Part shown: in pieces, positions 34,190 through 43,867 of the stretch
Layout of the letters: each line of letters begins with the position of its first letter
How positions within the stretch are numbered: position 1 is the first letter of the stretch
Assembly: GCF_020905345.1 (NCBI RefSeq)
Contig: NZ_JAJJMO010000001.1
Location: 4,216,001-4,280,000, forward strand
Direction: 5' to 3'
Source of the DNA: Flavobacterium pisciphilum
GTDB lineage: Bacteria > Bacteroidota > Bacteroidia > Flavobacteriales > Flavobacteriaceae
DNA length: 64,000 nucleotides
The notes under the pieces: generated by a model
What the model was told of the DNA's origin: nothing
Databases searched by the model: none
The model's input: the letters and a program-made list of their open reading frames with translations, nothing else
Translations under genes and position numbers: made by a program

Positions 34190-37100
34190 TTAAAATTTCA
34201 TCTTGTTACTTCGTCTGATTTCAGAAAAAGAGTTTTGCTGCCAGGTATCACTTTCTCTTTCTGAGACTGCAAAATGTTGGGATTCTTCACTACTCTTTAT
34301 CGGTAATTGAATTACTGGTACTGTATTAGTTGCTGTAGTTTCATCACTAATATTAACCTCTTGTGGATTTGCTTCTTTCAATTGGTTCACCTGAATTTTC
34401 AAGGCTATTTCTCTTTCCAAACTCGATAGGTCACTTTTCATTTGCTGCAACTCGTGTTCTTTACTAAAAGACTTTACAATTAATTTTTGCAATTCCGGCA
34501 GCTGATTTTCAATCTCACTTAAAGTTTTTTGGTATTTCTCCTTCAGATGTTCCACCCGGTCAATAGCATTTAGAAAATGACGGGCTGCTAGTTTTGGATT
34601 GTCCACATTCGGAGTTCCTCCATTGAATGTGTATTTAATACCATCCTCCAAACGTTGCGCATAAAAGCTGTTGGAATAGCGATACTGATACAAACCATCA
34701 TTTTGATAGGCTTCACGTTCTCTTTTTATATAAAGCCCAAAATCATATAACTTCCCAATCTGCTTGGCCTCATTTTCTCCTTCAGGAGGTTTCCAGTGTT
34801 TATAGAGTTCGATAATTTGTTTACCGATATTCTCAGAATCGGATGCTTTACAATCATATAACTGTATGGGATTCGCTTTAGAGCCATCAGGTTCATATTT
34901 CAGATTCTTTTTGTACAAGCTATCATCAACAGTTAGCTTATCCAATGTTTTGGTAATGACCATCTTTTCCTCCAGTAAGTATTCCACCTGATATTTAGTT
35001 CTTGAAATTTCTTTGTAATGTGCTTTTTTAAGGCTTTCCATCACGGCAACTTTTTTCTCCAGTTTTGATTTTTCCAGTAAAGAAGTATCTCCTGAGAGAA
35101 CTGCGATATATTCCGAAAAATTCATTCCGCTTTGCTCATCCATTGCGCCCTCATCAATAGATCTTACATTCAGTTCACAATTTTTCATCTGACTGATAAA
35201 AGTCTGTTTGTTCTTCAACAGATTGAACTTGTAATTATCCAATGATTGCTCAGTGGCGTAGATGAAATTCTTTACCTTATTATCATAATACTGTTTGGCA
35301 ACTTCGTTACCTTGTCTGCCACCTCGGCCATTGCGCTGTCCCAGATCTGACGGTCTCCATGGAATATCCAAATGATGCATGGCAACAACACGTTTTTGTA
35401 CATTCAGTCCAGTGCCTGCTTTTTCGGTGCTACCTAACAGAATGCGTATTTCACCAGTATTCATTTTGTAAAATAGTTGTGCTTTCTTTTTATCCGTCCA
35501 ATCGTGGATATAGGTGATTTCATGGGCAGGAATATTAAAATCTGCTACCAGTTTATCTTTAAGGGCATCGTACATATTGAAGGCATCTGGTTTAGGAGTC
35601 CCGATATCTGAAAAGACAATCTGTGTCCCTTTGTGTATAACCGAAGCATGGTACATTTCAGCCACATTTCGGGCGCATGTATTGACTTTATTATCGGGAT
35701 GATCTGCGTACCCTTCATCTATGAGTCTCATATCAGCAGCCATTTTTTTAGCGTAATTAGTGGCTATCAACATTCTTCCGCGATCTTCCTCTCTGGTGAG
35801 AGGTGCTCTTCCGATAAGTGTCGCATTACCGGTTTTCGCAAACTGCATGAGTTTGATAATAAACTCACTTTGCTGGGGCGTAGGGCTAATATTGACAAGT
35901 TGTTCCTCAATTTCAGGTTTGTCCAGATCAATATGTTTTGCGGTTTTATAATCGGTAATTTCATTATAGAATAATGCTAGTTCCGGAACTTTAATAAAAT
36001 GACGAAAACGCTCTTTGGCAATAATTTCATTGGTGACCGAAAATTCAAAATCGGTCGTCTTTCTGGCAAAAACAGATGCCCAGCCGTCAAAATTTTCAAT
36101 ACGCTGGCGTTCCATTTCTTTTGGACGCAGGTATTTGAAAAGCAAATACATTTCGGTTAGGCTATTGGAAATAGGGGTGCCAGAAAGAAAGGTCACACAC
36201 AGATCTGAATCAAATTTCTCTTGAAGGGTGCGTACAGCAAATAACATATTAAGTGCCTTTTGGCTTCCTTGCATATTTCCAATTCCGGCAACACGATCAT
36301 GACGGGTAGTAAAGGTTAGATTCTTGAATTTATGTGACTCATCTACAAACAAATGATCGATACCCATTTCTCTAAAGTTAATTCCACTGTCTTTTTTATC
36401 TTCTATGTCACTCAGTACCTTTTTTAGCTTACCATCGAGATTATTTTTTCGTATCTCAAGACCTTTTAATATTTTTTTAGAGATATCACCTCCCAAATCT
36501 TTTGCCGTATCAAGATCCCTTTCTACATTGTCAAGCTCATTTTGTAAAATCTCTTTTTGGATTTCGGCAGATTGTGGAATTTTGCCAAATTGATCGTGCG
36601 TTAAAATGATGCAATCCCAATTGTTGTTTTTGATTTCATGGAAAAGTCTCATTCTTTTAGCAGGAGTAAAATCATTTTCGCCGGGAGCTAGTATTCGAGC
36701 ATTCGGATAGGCCTTGCGATAGGTCGTTGCAATTTGGTCAACATTGGCATGCAGTGCCAGTATTGCAGGTTTGTGGATAATTCCCAATCGTTTCATTTCA
36801 TTGGCAGCCACAATCATGGTTAGTGTTTTGCCGAGTCCAACTTCATGATCGATTAAAGCGCCACGGTTCTGAATGATACGCCAGGCAGCATTTTTTTGAG
36901 AACTGTATAAATCTTCGATTTCAAGAGCCTTTTTATCCAAACCCGGAAAACTCAAATGACTTCCGTCATACTCACGTAATACATAACAGTTGAACGTATT
37001 GTTATAGAGACTTTCCAATTCATTCTTTTCACTCACGGGTAATTCCTGCAACCATTCAATAAATCCATTACGGATGTTCTCGATTTTTTGATGTGCTAAT

Positions 37101-39760
37101 TGAATGGCTTCATTGTCGGGCAACCGTATAGGTTTGCCTGCCGGTCCATCTACTTCATAAGTAAAAAACGGAGCCGTGTTTTCAAGTGCATGTTCTAATA
37201 TGGTATAACCATAAGTGGTTCTTCCACTTTTTGGAGTTACAGCAAATTCCCTGTCGATTTTGGTATTATGTCCTGCGCTCACTTTAAAGGTATCCAGCGA
37301 AGGGAAATAACTAATTTCAGTTGTCTGATCGAATAGCTGCCCTGCAAAATTTTCATAGTAATGCATCGGTATCCATCGTTCGCCAAGATTAAAATCTAGT
37401 AATTCAAAAGGGATACGCTCAGGCTGTACCTTTTCCAGTGCCTGCATTCCTTTATAATACTGTGTATTTTCAGGATACTGTTGTACTGCCTGTTTAGCCT
37501 GCTGCCATTTTTCCACAACATTACCACTTAGATACAAATCTGAGGTTTCCCAATCTTGGTGTATCGGGTTGAGATAAATATGATGGTTTAAACTTTCTAT
37601 TGCCTCGTTTTCTTCAAGCCCGGTTGCAGCAGTTATAAATCCTAAATCGACAACTCCTTTTTCATTCAGACTGCGGGCTAATGCTTCAATTGGATCATCT
37701 GTGTAATAACGTTCCTGTTGTTTTACTACAGATTCACTTAGGATATCGGACTTCACATATCGTTCCCCTTCTTTGCGTTCCAGTGAAGACAGTACAGTAA
37801 ATCCAAAAGCGGAATCCTGCATGATTAGCCTGCGATTCTCAGCGCTGTTCAAAATACCATAGTGAGAAACAAACTTTGTATAGTGCTTATCCAGATTTTC
37901 CCGGATTTCCTTACTTGCAGCTTGACCTGACTGTTCATTTTCAAATAGCTCTAAATAATTATCCCGAATAGTGATATAGGAATCGTAAAATTTTAGATTG
38001 CTTTGTAATACTAAAGGTTGGAAAAAAGCTTGTTTGTGCTCGCTGTTGATGTCACTTATAATTCCTATAGCTTCTCCAAGCCTAACCAATGTTCCTTCTT
38101 TATAGAAAGGTTTGAATGAAGCAACTTCTTCATAAAGTCTTTTTTCAAGGTTAAAAGCAGGTTCAAGTGTTCTATCTCCTTCATATACATAGGCGTGGTC
38201 ATATTGCTGAAGAGTATTGGACAGCGCCAACAGTTCGTGAGGCAATAATCCGCCATTCATCCAATTGGCTGAAAAACCATCAATTTCTTTTACATTAGAA
38301 TATAATTTATAGAAGTACCGATTGGACTTGTTTTGTTTGGCGGTAATAAGTACCGCATTTTCATGTGATGGATTATCTTGTGTGCGGATTGTACTGAGTA
38401 TTCTTGCCGTTTTTTTATCTACTACAGTTTCATCGAGCGGATTGATATAATCCATCGCACGGTTAATATTCTCTGCTGGTACTGTATCGAACAATCCAAG
38501 CTGAACGGAGATACCACTTGCTATACTTTCTGGCATAGGTAAGTAGGTGAATTTTTTTCCGGATATTTCAGGTTGCTGAACAATACCTGATTTTTGAGAC
38601 AACACAAAACGCTCTAAACTGAAATTATTTTTTAGCCCACTAGTAATATTTTGTGCCAGAGGATTTGCAATAGAATTAATGTCACCACTTTGTCTGACAC
38701 TTTGATGCGCCTGTCCATATTGATTTTTACCGGCGAACAATTCATCTCCAATTATGAGTTCTGGTCGATTGTGCTGGTATTTATTGGCATTGTATTTTCC
38801 AAACTCATTTTCCAGTTCAACAGTCTGTAGCAGCTCTTTTTCATTGTAAGACAATGTTTCTTTGTGTTCATTTTTCTGAACAATAAGTAAATGATTTGGC
38901 GCATCTGTATTACCAGTTTCTTTCATCAGGTTATCAGGCATGACAGCCACACTCATAAAATCTGCATTTTGGAAAAGATACTCCCGTACACTCTGATTCG
39001 AAGGACTATTTAAAAAACCGTCTGTTGTGATGTAAGCCATAAGACCACCATTAGCGAGCTTATCCAGTCCTTTTGCAAAGAAATAATTATGAATTTTTCC
39101 TGAAATTGCTTTATCAGGATAGGCTGCATCATAAACTGAAAAATTACCAAAGGGAATATTGCTCACTACAAGATCATAACTGCCATTATCATTTGTGGGT
39201 GCTTCCTCAAATCCTATGATATGAGTGGTACTTTTTGTTGTCAGCGTACTGTTTAATACCGAAAGAAGCAAACCGCTCAATCTGTCTTTTTCGACAGCAG
39301 TAATTTGTTCCAAATTTGGAAAAGTCTTGTCTGCTTCAGTGATAAAAATACCTGAACCTGCTGATGGTTCGTATAATCTTTTGGGACTAATACCTTGTTC
39401 TTGCAAAACAGTGTACAGGGTTTTGGGTACAATCTCTGGAGTGTAAAATGCCGTTAGTACACTGTTGCGTAGCGAAGAAACAATCCCATTATAATCCTTT
39501 TCAGAATTGTGTTCCTGTAATAATTCGTGCAGACGAATCATCTCTGAATGTAGTTTCAAATCTTCGTTAGTAGCTCCCGATTTAATCCAATCTTCGGCAG
39601 TACCATTAGGGTATAATACAGCTTTGATACCTCCAAAGCCAGCGTATGCCTTAAGTGTCGCAATAGCTTCTTCCGATAAAATATCACCTTGCTGCCATTG
39701 CATTGCAATGATAATTGCCTCGATATTGGTACTTAGTTTTTGGGATAGATTGTACACCAT
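34190..39760 (-). CDS. Giant N6-DNA methylase and SNF2-type helicase protein
   Basis: An 1856-residue protein. The N-terminus has a Bacteroidota-element marker [14 protein letters not shown] (39-51). The methyltransferase part has the SAM motif EPSAGSG (131-137) and the catalytic motif NIPF (201-204, in place of NPPF/Y). The helicase part shows HEVGLGKT (about 970), DESHKF (about 1140), LSGTPISNS and the late motif [12 protein letters not shown]. Proteins of this type occur in conjugative elements and phages and resemble P1 DarB-type antirestriction proteins. A role protecting incoming DNA is likely but unproven. The 3' quarter (about 1500-1856) is helical and coiled coil. Confidence 0.88.
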   Translation of the reverse strand: MVYNLSQKLSTNIEAIIIAMQWQQGDILSEEAIATLKAYAGFGGIKAVLYPNGTAEDWIKSGATNEDLKLHSEMIRLHELLQEHNSEKDYNGIVSSLRNSVLTAFYTPEIVPKTLYTVLQEQGISPKRLYEPSAGSGIFITEADKTFPNLEQITAVEKDRLSGLLLSVLNSTLTTKSTTHIIGFEEAPTNDNGSYDLVVSNIPFGNFSVYDAAYPDKAISGKIHNYFFAKGLDKLANGGLMAYITTDGFLNSPSNQSVREYLFQNADFMSVAVMPDNLMKETGNTDAPNHLLIVQKNEHKETLSYNEKELLQTVELENEFGKYNANKYQHNRPELIIGDELFAGKNQYGQAHQSVRQSGDINSIANPLAQNITSGLKNNFSLERFVLSQKSGIVQQPEISGKKFTYLPMPESIASGISVQLGLFDTVPAENINRAMDYINPLDETVVDKKTARILSTIRTQDNPSHENAVLITAKQNKSNRYFYKLYSNVKEIDGFSANWMNGGLLPHELLALSNTLQQYDHAYVYEGDRTLEPAFNLEKRLYEEVASFKPFYKEGTLVRLGEAIGIISDINSEHKQAFFQPLVLQSNLKFYDSYITIRDNYLELFENEQSGQAASKEIRENLDKHYTKFVSHYGILNSAENRRLIMQDSAFGFTVLSSLERKEGERYVKSDILSESVVKQQERYYTDDPIEALARSLNEKGVVDLGFITAATGLEENEAIESLNHHIYLNPIHQDWETSDLYLSGNVVEKWQQAKQAVQQYPENTQYYKGMQALEKVQPERIPFELLDFNLGERWIPMHYYENFAGQLFDQTTEISYFPSLDTFKVSAGHNTKIDREFAVTPKSGRTTYGYTILEHALENTAPFFTYEVDGPAGKPIRLPDNEAIQLAHQKIENIRNGFIEWLQELPVSEKNELESLYNNTFNCYVLREYDGSHLSFPGLDKKALEIEDLYSSQKNAAWRIIQNRGALIDHEVGLGKTLTMIVAANEMKRLGIIHKPAILALHANVDQIATTYRKAYPNARILAPGENDFTPAKRMRLFHEIKNNNWDCIILTHDQFGKIPQSAEIQKEILQNELDNVERDLDTAKDLGGDISKKILKGLEIRKNNLDGKLKKVLSDIEDKKDSGINFREMGIDHLFVDESHKFKNLTFTTRHDRVAGIGNMQGSQKALNMLFAVRTLQEKFDSDLCVTFLSGTPISNSLTEMYLLFKYLRPKEMERQRIENFDGWASVFARKTTDFEFSVTNEIIAKERFRHFIKVPELALFYNEITDYKTAKHIDLDKPEIEEQLVNISPTPQQSEFIIKLMQFAKTGNATLIGRAPLTREEDRGRMLIATNYAKKMAADMRLIDEGYADHPDNKVNTCARNVAEMYHASVIHKGTQIVFSDIGTPKPDAFNMYDALKDKLVADFNIPAHEITYIHDWTDKKKAQLFYKMNTGEIRILLGSTEKAGTGLNVQKRVVAMHHLDIPWRPSDLGQRNGRGGRQGNEVAKQYYDNKVKNFIYATEQSLDNYKFNLLKNKQTFISQMKNCELNVRSIDEGAMDEQSGMNFSEYIAVLSGDTSLLEKSKLEKKVAVMESLKKAHYKEISRTKYQVEYLLEEKMVITKTLDKLTVDDSLYKKNLKYEPDGSKANPIQLYDCKASDSENIGKQIIELYKHWKPPEGENEAKQIGKLYDFGLYIKREREAYQNDGLYQYRYSNSFYAQRLEDGIKYTFNGGTPNVDNPKLAARHFLNAIDRVEHLKEKYQKTLSEIENQLPELQKLIVKSFSKEHELQQMKSDLSSLEREIALKIQVNQLKEANPQEVNISDETTATNTVPVIQLPIKSSEESQHFAVSERESDTWQQNSFSEIRRSNKMKF

Positions 39761-39777
39761 AATTACTTCTTTTCATA

Positions 39778-40227
39778 CTACATAGTGCTATAAATAGGGC
39801 AACTCAGATAGTCAGCAATCTGACCAATAAGGGCATTCCTCAAAGTAGGATCTTCTTCATTTTCTCTTGTAAAACCGATAGTTTCAAAAACTGGTTTGCA
39901 ACTATCTATAAGGTTGATTACCTCATAAGTGAGAATGCCTGATTCCTGAAAAGTGGTATACGTTTTCTCAAACTCATCAGAAAGTAGGGTACGGATATAT
40001 ACAAATCGGGAAGGTTTTAAATCGTCCGTCAGTACATTGAGACAAATTTCTTCGATGATATATTGAGGTGTAACCTCAGAGAACAGATCTTCCAATATGG
40101 ACTTTACACTATTTATTTTTTGATTGAAATAATCTGATACGCCATATTCTTCTTGTAGGGTAAACATCAAATCGGGATTGTTATGAATAATGTAGAACCA
40201 TAACTTTTCTTTGAGTAGATTTTCCAT
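39778..40227 (-). CDS. Hypothetical protein between TraE and the methylase
   Basis: A start at 40227 gives 149 residues (MENLLKEKLWFYIIHNNPDLMFTL...); the frame is open to 40293, which would overlap traE, so the shorter form is preferred (11-base gap to traE stop). It is helical, with NQKINSVKSILEDLFSEVTP, LNVLTDDLKPSRFVYIRTLL and the C-terminal IADYLSCPIYSTM. No family recognised; it is in the transfer operon and co-expressed with traE. Confidence 0.7.
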   Translation of the reverse strand: MENLLKEKLWFYIIHNNPDLMFTLQEEYGVSDYFNQKINSVKSILEDLFSEVTPQYIIEEICLNVLTDDLKPSRFVYIRTLLSDEFEKTYTTFQESGILTYEVINLIDSCKPVFETIGFTRENEEDPTLRNALIGQIADYLSCPIYSTM

Positions 40228-40238
40228 GGCAACTGGTT

Positions 40239-40586
40239 TTAAATCCCAAAAAAGGACTTGATTACGGTAGCCACTACTACCAGAAAGACACAACTACCAA
40301 ACCAGGCGGCGGCAACTTTTCCAGTATCAGGATCACCTGCATTCCATTTTTGATAGACCTTAACAGCTCCAATTAGTCCTAGTATGGCTCCAACGGCATA
40401 CATCAGTTCAGTACCTGCATCAAAATAGCTTCTCACTTGTTGGTTAGCTTCATTGATTCCGGCAAGTCCATCCTGGGCATAAGTCTCGTAACTTATCACA
40501 AAAAGGATTTGAGCCAGGAGAATACCAATACGATTCATTTTTTTGGATATAAACTTTTTAAAATTCCAGTTCCATTTTCTCATCAC
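40239..40586 (-). CDS. traE: Conjugative transposon protein TraE (DUF4134)
   Basis: 115 residues as listed; Met17 (40538) would give a form with a clean signal peptide (MNRIGILLAQILFVISYETYAQ). The two membrane helices are AGTELMYAVGAILGLIGAVK and AAAWFGSCVFLVVVATVIKSFFGI, and the marker GDPDTGKVAAAWFGSCVF is characteristic of DUF4134/TraE (VirB2-like). It probably forms the pilin-like part of the channel. It is preceded by a GC-rich structured region (40621-40702). Confidence 0.92.
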   Translation of the reverse strand: MMRKWNWNFKKFISKKMNRIGILLAQILFVISYETYAQDGLAGINEANQQVRSYFDAGTELMYAVGAILGLIGAVKVYQKWNAGDPDTGKVAAAWFGSCVFLVVVATVIKSFFGI

Positions 40587-40620
40587 ATATTATTTAAAGT
40601 TTAAAAATTCAGGTAAAAAA

Positions 40621-40702
40621 CGGAGGTGTTGCCGCTGTCGCAGTGCCACTTTCCTGTTACATATGCCATACTGCGCCGGGACGGACAGGGGCATTTCCTC
40701 CG
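40621..40702 (-). ncRNA. GC-rich intra-operon structured element with terminator end
   Basis: This stretch has no frame but much higher GC than its surroundings. Its outer arms pair (CGGAGG 40621-40626 with CCTCCG 40697-40702), and on the minus strand the closing CCTCCG is followed by six T, so it ends like a Rho-independent terminator in the middle of the transfer operon. Inside are ATGCCCC (40690-40696) against GGCAAC (40628-40633) and further short pairs. It may act as an attenuator or a small RNA between the 159-residue gene and traE. A sequence with shared blocks is at 62710-62780. Confidence 0.5.
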
Positions 40703-40721
40703 TTATATTGTTTTAGATTTT

Positions 40722-41201
40722 TTAGTTCCATAACCCTTCTGCTTCCGCTTGGGTTACAGATACAGCGTCAAGTGTTTTGCACTCTGTCACAATCAGTTCA
40801 CTCACAGAAGAGCGAAAAGCAGAATCTTTTACGGATGGATATTCTCTTAGGAGGAGTTGCAGATAATAGGTAAATTCTTTTTTGACTAATTTTTTCTTTG
40901 CGGCATCAGTGATAAAACTTTTTAATCGTGCCACCAGCGCATCAACATCCTGAAAGGTGGTGTCAAATTCTCCAAACGTAGGTTGGCTTAAAGTAGGTGC
41001 AGGTGTCTCCTGATCGTTTTCTTCGGATTGAAAGTCTCCGTAATTTGGATCTCCTAATCTGCGGAATTGAAGTTTCCGTTTTCCTGAGATCACTTCTTTG
41101 AGATCATCAAAATAAAATCGAAATCCAACAAATAAATACCAACTTGTCAATAGCAGGATAACCACAACTATGTAATTACCCCATGAAATGTTTGTAAACA
41201 T
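40722..41201 (-). CDS. First gene of the transfer operon, membrane-anchored hypothetical
   Basis: A 159-residue protein with one N-terminal membrane helix (residues 9-31, NYIVVVILLLTSWYLFVGFRFYF), a charged stretch (KEVISGKRKLQFRRLGDPNY), an acidic linker (SEENDQETPAPTLSQ) and a C-terminal helical domain (FQDVDALVARLKSFITDAA, REYPSVKDSAFRSSVSELIV). It is preceded by a rare strong GAGGAG Shine-Dalgarno-like box 4 bases before the ATG, unusual for Bacteroidota. Its role is unknown; its place at the head of the operon is shared by other flavobacterial elements as I recall. Confidence 0.75.
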   Translation of the reverse strand: MFTNISWGNYIVVVILLLTSWYLFVGFRFYFDDLKEVISGKRKLQFRRLGDPNYGDFQSEENDQETPAPTLSQPTFGEFDTTFQDVDALVARLKSFITDAAKKKLVKKEFTYYLQLLLREYPSVKDSAFRSSVSELIVTECKTLDAVSVTQAEAEGLWN

Positions 41202-41288
41202 ACGCTCCTCATTTTATCGTTCTACATTAGTTTTTCACAATCCCCATAGATGGAATAATTCCAAATGAGGATCTTCATCATTACAGGG

Positions 41289-41320
41289 CAAAGAAACAAT
41301 AGACAACAAACTGCTACAAG
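41289..41320 (-). promoter_or_regulatory. Candidate promoter of the transfer operon
   Basis: On the minus strand CTTG (41320-41317) is followed after 20 bases by TTTCTTTG (41296-41289), close to the TTTG-N20-TAnnTTTG consensus (one mismatch in each box). It is about 90 bases upstream of the first gene start. Three repeats (41332-41362) lie 12 bases upstream of the -33 box. Confidence 0.5.
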
Positions 41321-41331
41321 TACAACTTTTT

Positions 41332-41362
41332 GTTGCACCCCAGTTGTACCCCGTTGCACCCC
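41332..41362. repeat. Three tandem GTTGYACCCC repeats
   Basis: GTTGCACCCC (41332-41341), one spacer base, GTTGTACCCC (41343-41352) and GTTGCACCCC (41353-41362). The C-rich units stand out from the AT-rich background. They lie immediately upstream of the candidate transfer-operon promoter, so they may be regulator-binding sites. Confidence 0.8.
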
Positions 41363-41411
41363 CAGTAAAATCAAGGAGAAAAAAAATAAAAAAAATGTAA
41401 AAAAATAAAAA

Positions 41412-41431
41412 AGCCTTCCGATTGGAAGGCT
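41412..41431 (-). terminator. Terminator between the cassette array and the transfer operon
   Basis: AGCCTTCC (41412-41419) and GGAAGGCT (41424-41431) form a perfect 8-base stem with a 4-base loop, followed on the minus strand by a T-rich run. It should stop transcription coming from the cassette genes at 41525 and above before it reaches the transfer-operon promoter. Confidence 0.85.
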
Positions 41432-41473
41432 AATTAGCAGATAAAAGGAATTATTTTAGGATAGTTTTTAGTT

Positions 41474-41499
41474 TGAAAATCCCACTAAATTTTCAAATG
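41474..41499. repeat. Perfect 9-base inverted repeat after the frameshifted gene
   Basis: TTTGAAAAT (41474-41482) and ATTTTCAAA (41491-41499) flank CCCACTAA. It is just downstream of the gene at 41525, where a cassette-terminal repeat would be expected, but its sequence does not match the three repeats in the array. Confidence 0.6.
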
Positions 41500-41524
41500 G
41501 CTACGAAACTGTGTTACTAACAGT

Positions 41525-42324
41525 TTAAATTTGTATTATGTATATTTCTTTATTCCAAACTTGTATTTCATAATTATTGTACGTCTTCGCGTCTAACCAT
41601 AAATTGTCGTTTACTCTTTTTAAATCTTTCGTAAGTCTTTCTTTTACATTTTCAAGAAAGTGTTCGGTATAATGTAAGCGTTGGCAATATAATTTACCTT
41701 TTCCTTTTGAATAATCCAGATTATTTTTCTTAAAGTCTATATAATCTGTATAAATTCCCATTACATTAGGTGCACCTATAAATAGATTTTTCAAATCGTC
41801 AAACATTGATTTAACATCTAAAATATTAATTTTCTTGTTTGATGTTATACTTGGTTTAACTGTTTTGCCTACATTGTCTAATTTTTCAGAATATCTGTAT
41901 GTCTCTGCATTTCTTTCTAAAATTTTATTCAGTATTTCCAAAATTTTAAAATATTTATTGAACTCGTCTTTATCTTCTTTAGAGGCTTTAACTTGTTTGT
42001 GAAATCTGAAAAAAATATTTTGAATTCAGTTGATAAAGCTACTAAGTCGTGGCTTTTTAAAAGATGTGTCCAATTCTCAAATTTAGTAAGTTGCTTTGAC
42101 GTAACGTATTGTTCAAAAAACTTAATATTTTCTTTCAGTGCCAATTCAATAGCGTGTGCAATTGTAAATAGAAAAGGTTGTGCAATTTCGTCAAAACGTC
42201 TCTTGGTCCTTGAATATTCTTCAAAGAAAAAGTCAACCATTCTTTCGTATTGCCCCCAAATTTGAACATTGTCATAAGTCTGTCCAATGTATGTTACAAA
42301 TCGGTCTCTTTCGTTATTGTTCAT
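41525..42324 (-). pseudogene. Frameshifted helical protein gene (HEPN-like?)
   Basis: Two overlapping minus-strand frames (42324-41929 and 41941-41525) read as one protein if one base is added in an A7 run on the plus strand (42009-42015). In that case KIFFRFHKQVKASKEDKD joins smoothly through FNKYFKILEILNKILERN to the second frame, giving about 266 residues. As it stands the first frame ends in a short unrelated tail. The N-half has HAIELALKENIKFF and LLKSHDLVAL, a pattern reminiscent of HEPN-fold proteins, but this is weak. Either a real inactivating or phase-variable slip, or a sequencing error in a homopolymer. Confidence 0.7.
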
Positions 42325-42371
42325 TTTATCGTATGTATCTTAAAATTGTCCATAAAATTCTGTTTCTACGG

Positions 42372-42486
42372 GGAGCTATTAGACTAAATTAAGCCTATGT
42401 CGGATTTCTCAAATCATCCCAAATACAAAACCAACTCCTATTAAGCCAATTGCCCAAATCCGTTGCAGTGGCTGCTGGGCAATCGC
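42372..42486 (-). repeat. Cassette-terminal attC-like repeat 1
   Basis: On the minus strand this begins GCGATTGCCCAGC, then CAACGGATTTGGGCAATTGG, and goes on to GTATTTGGGATGATTTGAGA and AATCCG, ending near GGCTTAATTTAG. It starts 8 bases after the stop of the 42494 gene. The core order (ACGGATTT...TGGC...TTGG, TTTGGGATGATTTG, AAATCCG, GGCTTAAT) is shared with repeats 2 and 3. CGGATTT and AAATCCG can pair across the element. See the findings for why this looks like an integron attC site. Confidence 0.7.
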
Positions 42487-42493
42487 TTTTTTA

Positions 42494-43141
42494 TTATTCC
42501 ATTTTTTGGAATACGGTTTCTATTTTTTCTCTTAAATTTCTAATATGCTTATCAGAATTTTTAATTGATGGCTTTTCTTTTATTAAATTTAATTTTTGTG
42601 TAATTGTTCCAAGTTCATTTTCTTCAAATTCATACATTGAATTCCAATCTCCGGAATATTGCATTTCAAGATAGTTTAAATCTTCTCTTTCACTTATTAA
42701 TATAGACTTAACTTCGTCAAAATCTTTTATAGTTTTAGAAAACAACTCTTTAATTTCTGTTGGTAATAATATTTTTTCTCTTGCTAATTCATTTGCACAT
42801 TCTAAATAATTTTTTATCCACTCGTTTATACGATTCTTGAATTTTGTGTGTCCAATTGGATTTGGTTGATTGTTAAACAAAAGATTGTTTACAAGTTGAA
42901 AATTTGCTAACTGATGATATATTTTTCTTAAAGCGGTAATTTGTAATTCATTATATCTTGAAAATCTTATCTCGGATTTTTTCAATTCATTTTTAAAATT
43001 CTCAACTTTTTTTGTTACGATTAAAGTTTGAATTACTTGAAGTAAAGCAATGACAAATGTAAAAGCGATTAAAATTAAAAGATGATAATTTTTGTAGTCT
43101 GTAAAGTGTTTTTCTAATACCTGTTTTATTAAGTCTTCCAT
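42494..43141 (-). CDS. Cassette 1 protein: membrane-anchored, coiled coil
   Basis: A 215-residue protein. One membrane helix (about 18-39, NYHLLILIAFTFVIALLQVIQ) is followed by a long helical, charged body (ENFKNELKKSEIRFSRYNEL, LYNKIRN-like helices, NEWIKNYLECANELAREKI, EVKSILISEREDLNYLEMQY). The small N-terminal membrane anchor with a soluble helical domain is common among cassette and phage-defence proteins, but no family is recognised. It is followed at once by the attC-like repeat 1. Confidence 0.7.
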   Translation of the reverse strand: MEDLIKQVLEKHFTDYKNYHLLILIAFTFVIALLQVIQTLIVTKKVENFKNELKKSEIRFSRYNELQITALRKIYHQLANFQLVNNLLFNNQPNPIGHTKFKNRINEWIKNYLECANELAREKILLPTEIKELFSKTIKDFDEVKSILISEREDLNYLEMQYSGDWNSMYEFEENELGTITQKLNLIKEKPSIKNSDKHIRNLREKIETVFQKME

Positions 43142-43217
43142 TTTTTTATTTTTTATTGAGTTAAAAGTTCATCAATAAAAGTAAGATAAGTTCAATTCAG
43201 AAACACAATTAAAATGA

Positions 43218-43499
43218 TTAAAAAAACACCCAAAAAATATATTTTCCCTTTAATGTATAGACGTTGTGTTGTCGTTGGTAGCCTTTTTCATAGTAGTGTG
43301 TAAGTAGTACGATTATATATAGAGACCATAAGAATAAATTGTAAAGTATAATTAAAAAAACTTTTATTCTCTGTGGTCCAAATATTAAAGTTATAATTGA
43401 AGATGAACTAAAATGGCCACATATTTTTTTATATGAGTAATTGTATGTATTATAACTTAATATTCCTAAAAAGAAATATGTTTTAAACCAATCTTGCAT
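43218..43499 (-). CDS. Cassette 1 second protein, small membrane protein (93 residues)
   Basis: Two or three hydrophobic segments (SSSIITLIFG and VFLIILYNLFLWSLYIIVLL) with many Phe, Tyr and Ile, consistent with a small membrane protein or an AT-rich chance frame. It is between the 42494 gene and repeat 2 on the same strand. Kept with low confidence because it is alone in its interval and frame length exceeds chance in such AT-rich DNA only moderately. Confidence 0.4.
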   Translation of the reverse strand: MQDWFKTYFFLGILSYNTYNYSYKKICGHFSSSSIITLIFGPQRIKVFLIILYNLFLWSLYIIVLLTHYYEKGYQRQHNVYTLKGKYIFWVFF

Positions 43500-43744
43500 T
43501 TCAAAGTTAAAAATGGAAATAAAGCGTACTACTGGATATAAAAAAGGTTCTTATAACTTTAAAAAAATCTAAAGTTTTTAGAATAAATTCGCTCCATTTT
43601 ATCAATCCTGGAACTAAACTCTTTTCCAAAATTAATAAATCCAAACGCAGTCATTAAAGCATTAAAAGGAAACAGTATTTTATTTATTTTTTCTCTCATT
43701 AATTTTTTCTATTCTTCGTTTTTTTGCAAATTGTCGCCCAACTT
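43500..43744. other. Gene-poor stretch at the start of cassette 1
   Basis: The only frame is a short minus-strand one of about 31 residues (ATG near 43651, stop at 43559-43561, reading TAFGFINFGKEFSSRIDKME), possibly a decayed gene. The cassette boundary GTTGGGC on the minus strand is at 43744-43738. Confidence 0.5.
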
Positions 43745-43864
43745 TACTATAGTAGGGTTAAGATTAAATTAAGCTCATTATTTGGATTTGCAAAATAAAT
43801 CCCAAATACAAAAACAAGTTTCCAGTAAGCCGATTGCCAAAATCCGTTGTAGCTGTTATGTGAG
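43745..43864 (-). repeat. Cassette-terminal attC-like repeat 2
   Basis: On the minus strand it begins CTCACATAAC, then AGCTACAACGGATTTTGGCA, ATCGGCTTACTGG, TTTTGTATTTGGGATTTATT, TTGCAAATCCAAATAATGAG, CTTAATTTAATC. It starts 3 bases after the stop of the RES-domain gene. The internal pair GGATTT(T) with (C)AAATCC forms a stem. The end is adjacent to GTTGGGC (43744-43738), the start of cassette 1. Confidence 0.75.
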
Positions 43865-43867
43865 GTT

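Noticed and set aside
40239-40293. A longer start (40293) for the gene at 39778
   Set aside because: It would overlap traE by 55 bases; Met at 40227 leaves an 11-base gap, fitting the tight operon spacing.
41474-41499. Possible fourth attC-like site after the frameshifted gene
   Set aside because: The inverted repeat is perfect but shares none of the core blocks of the three cassette repeats, so it was kept only as an unexplained repeat.
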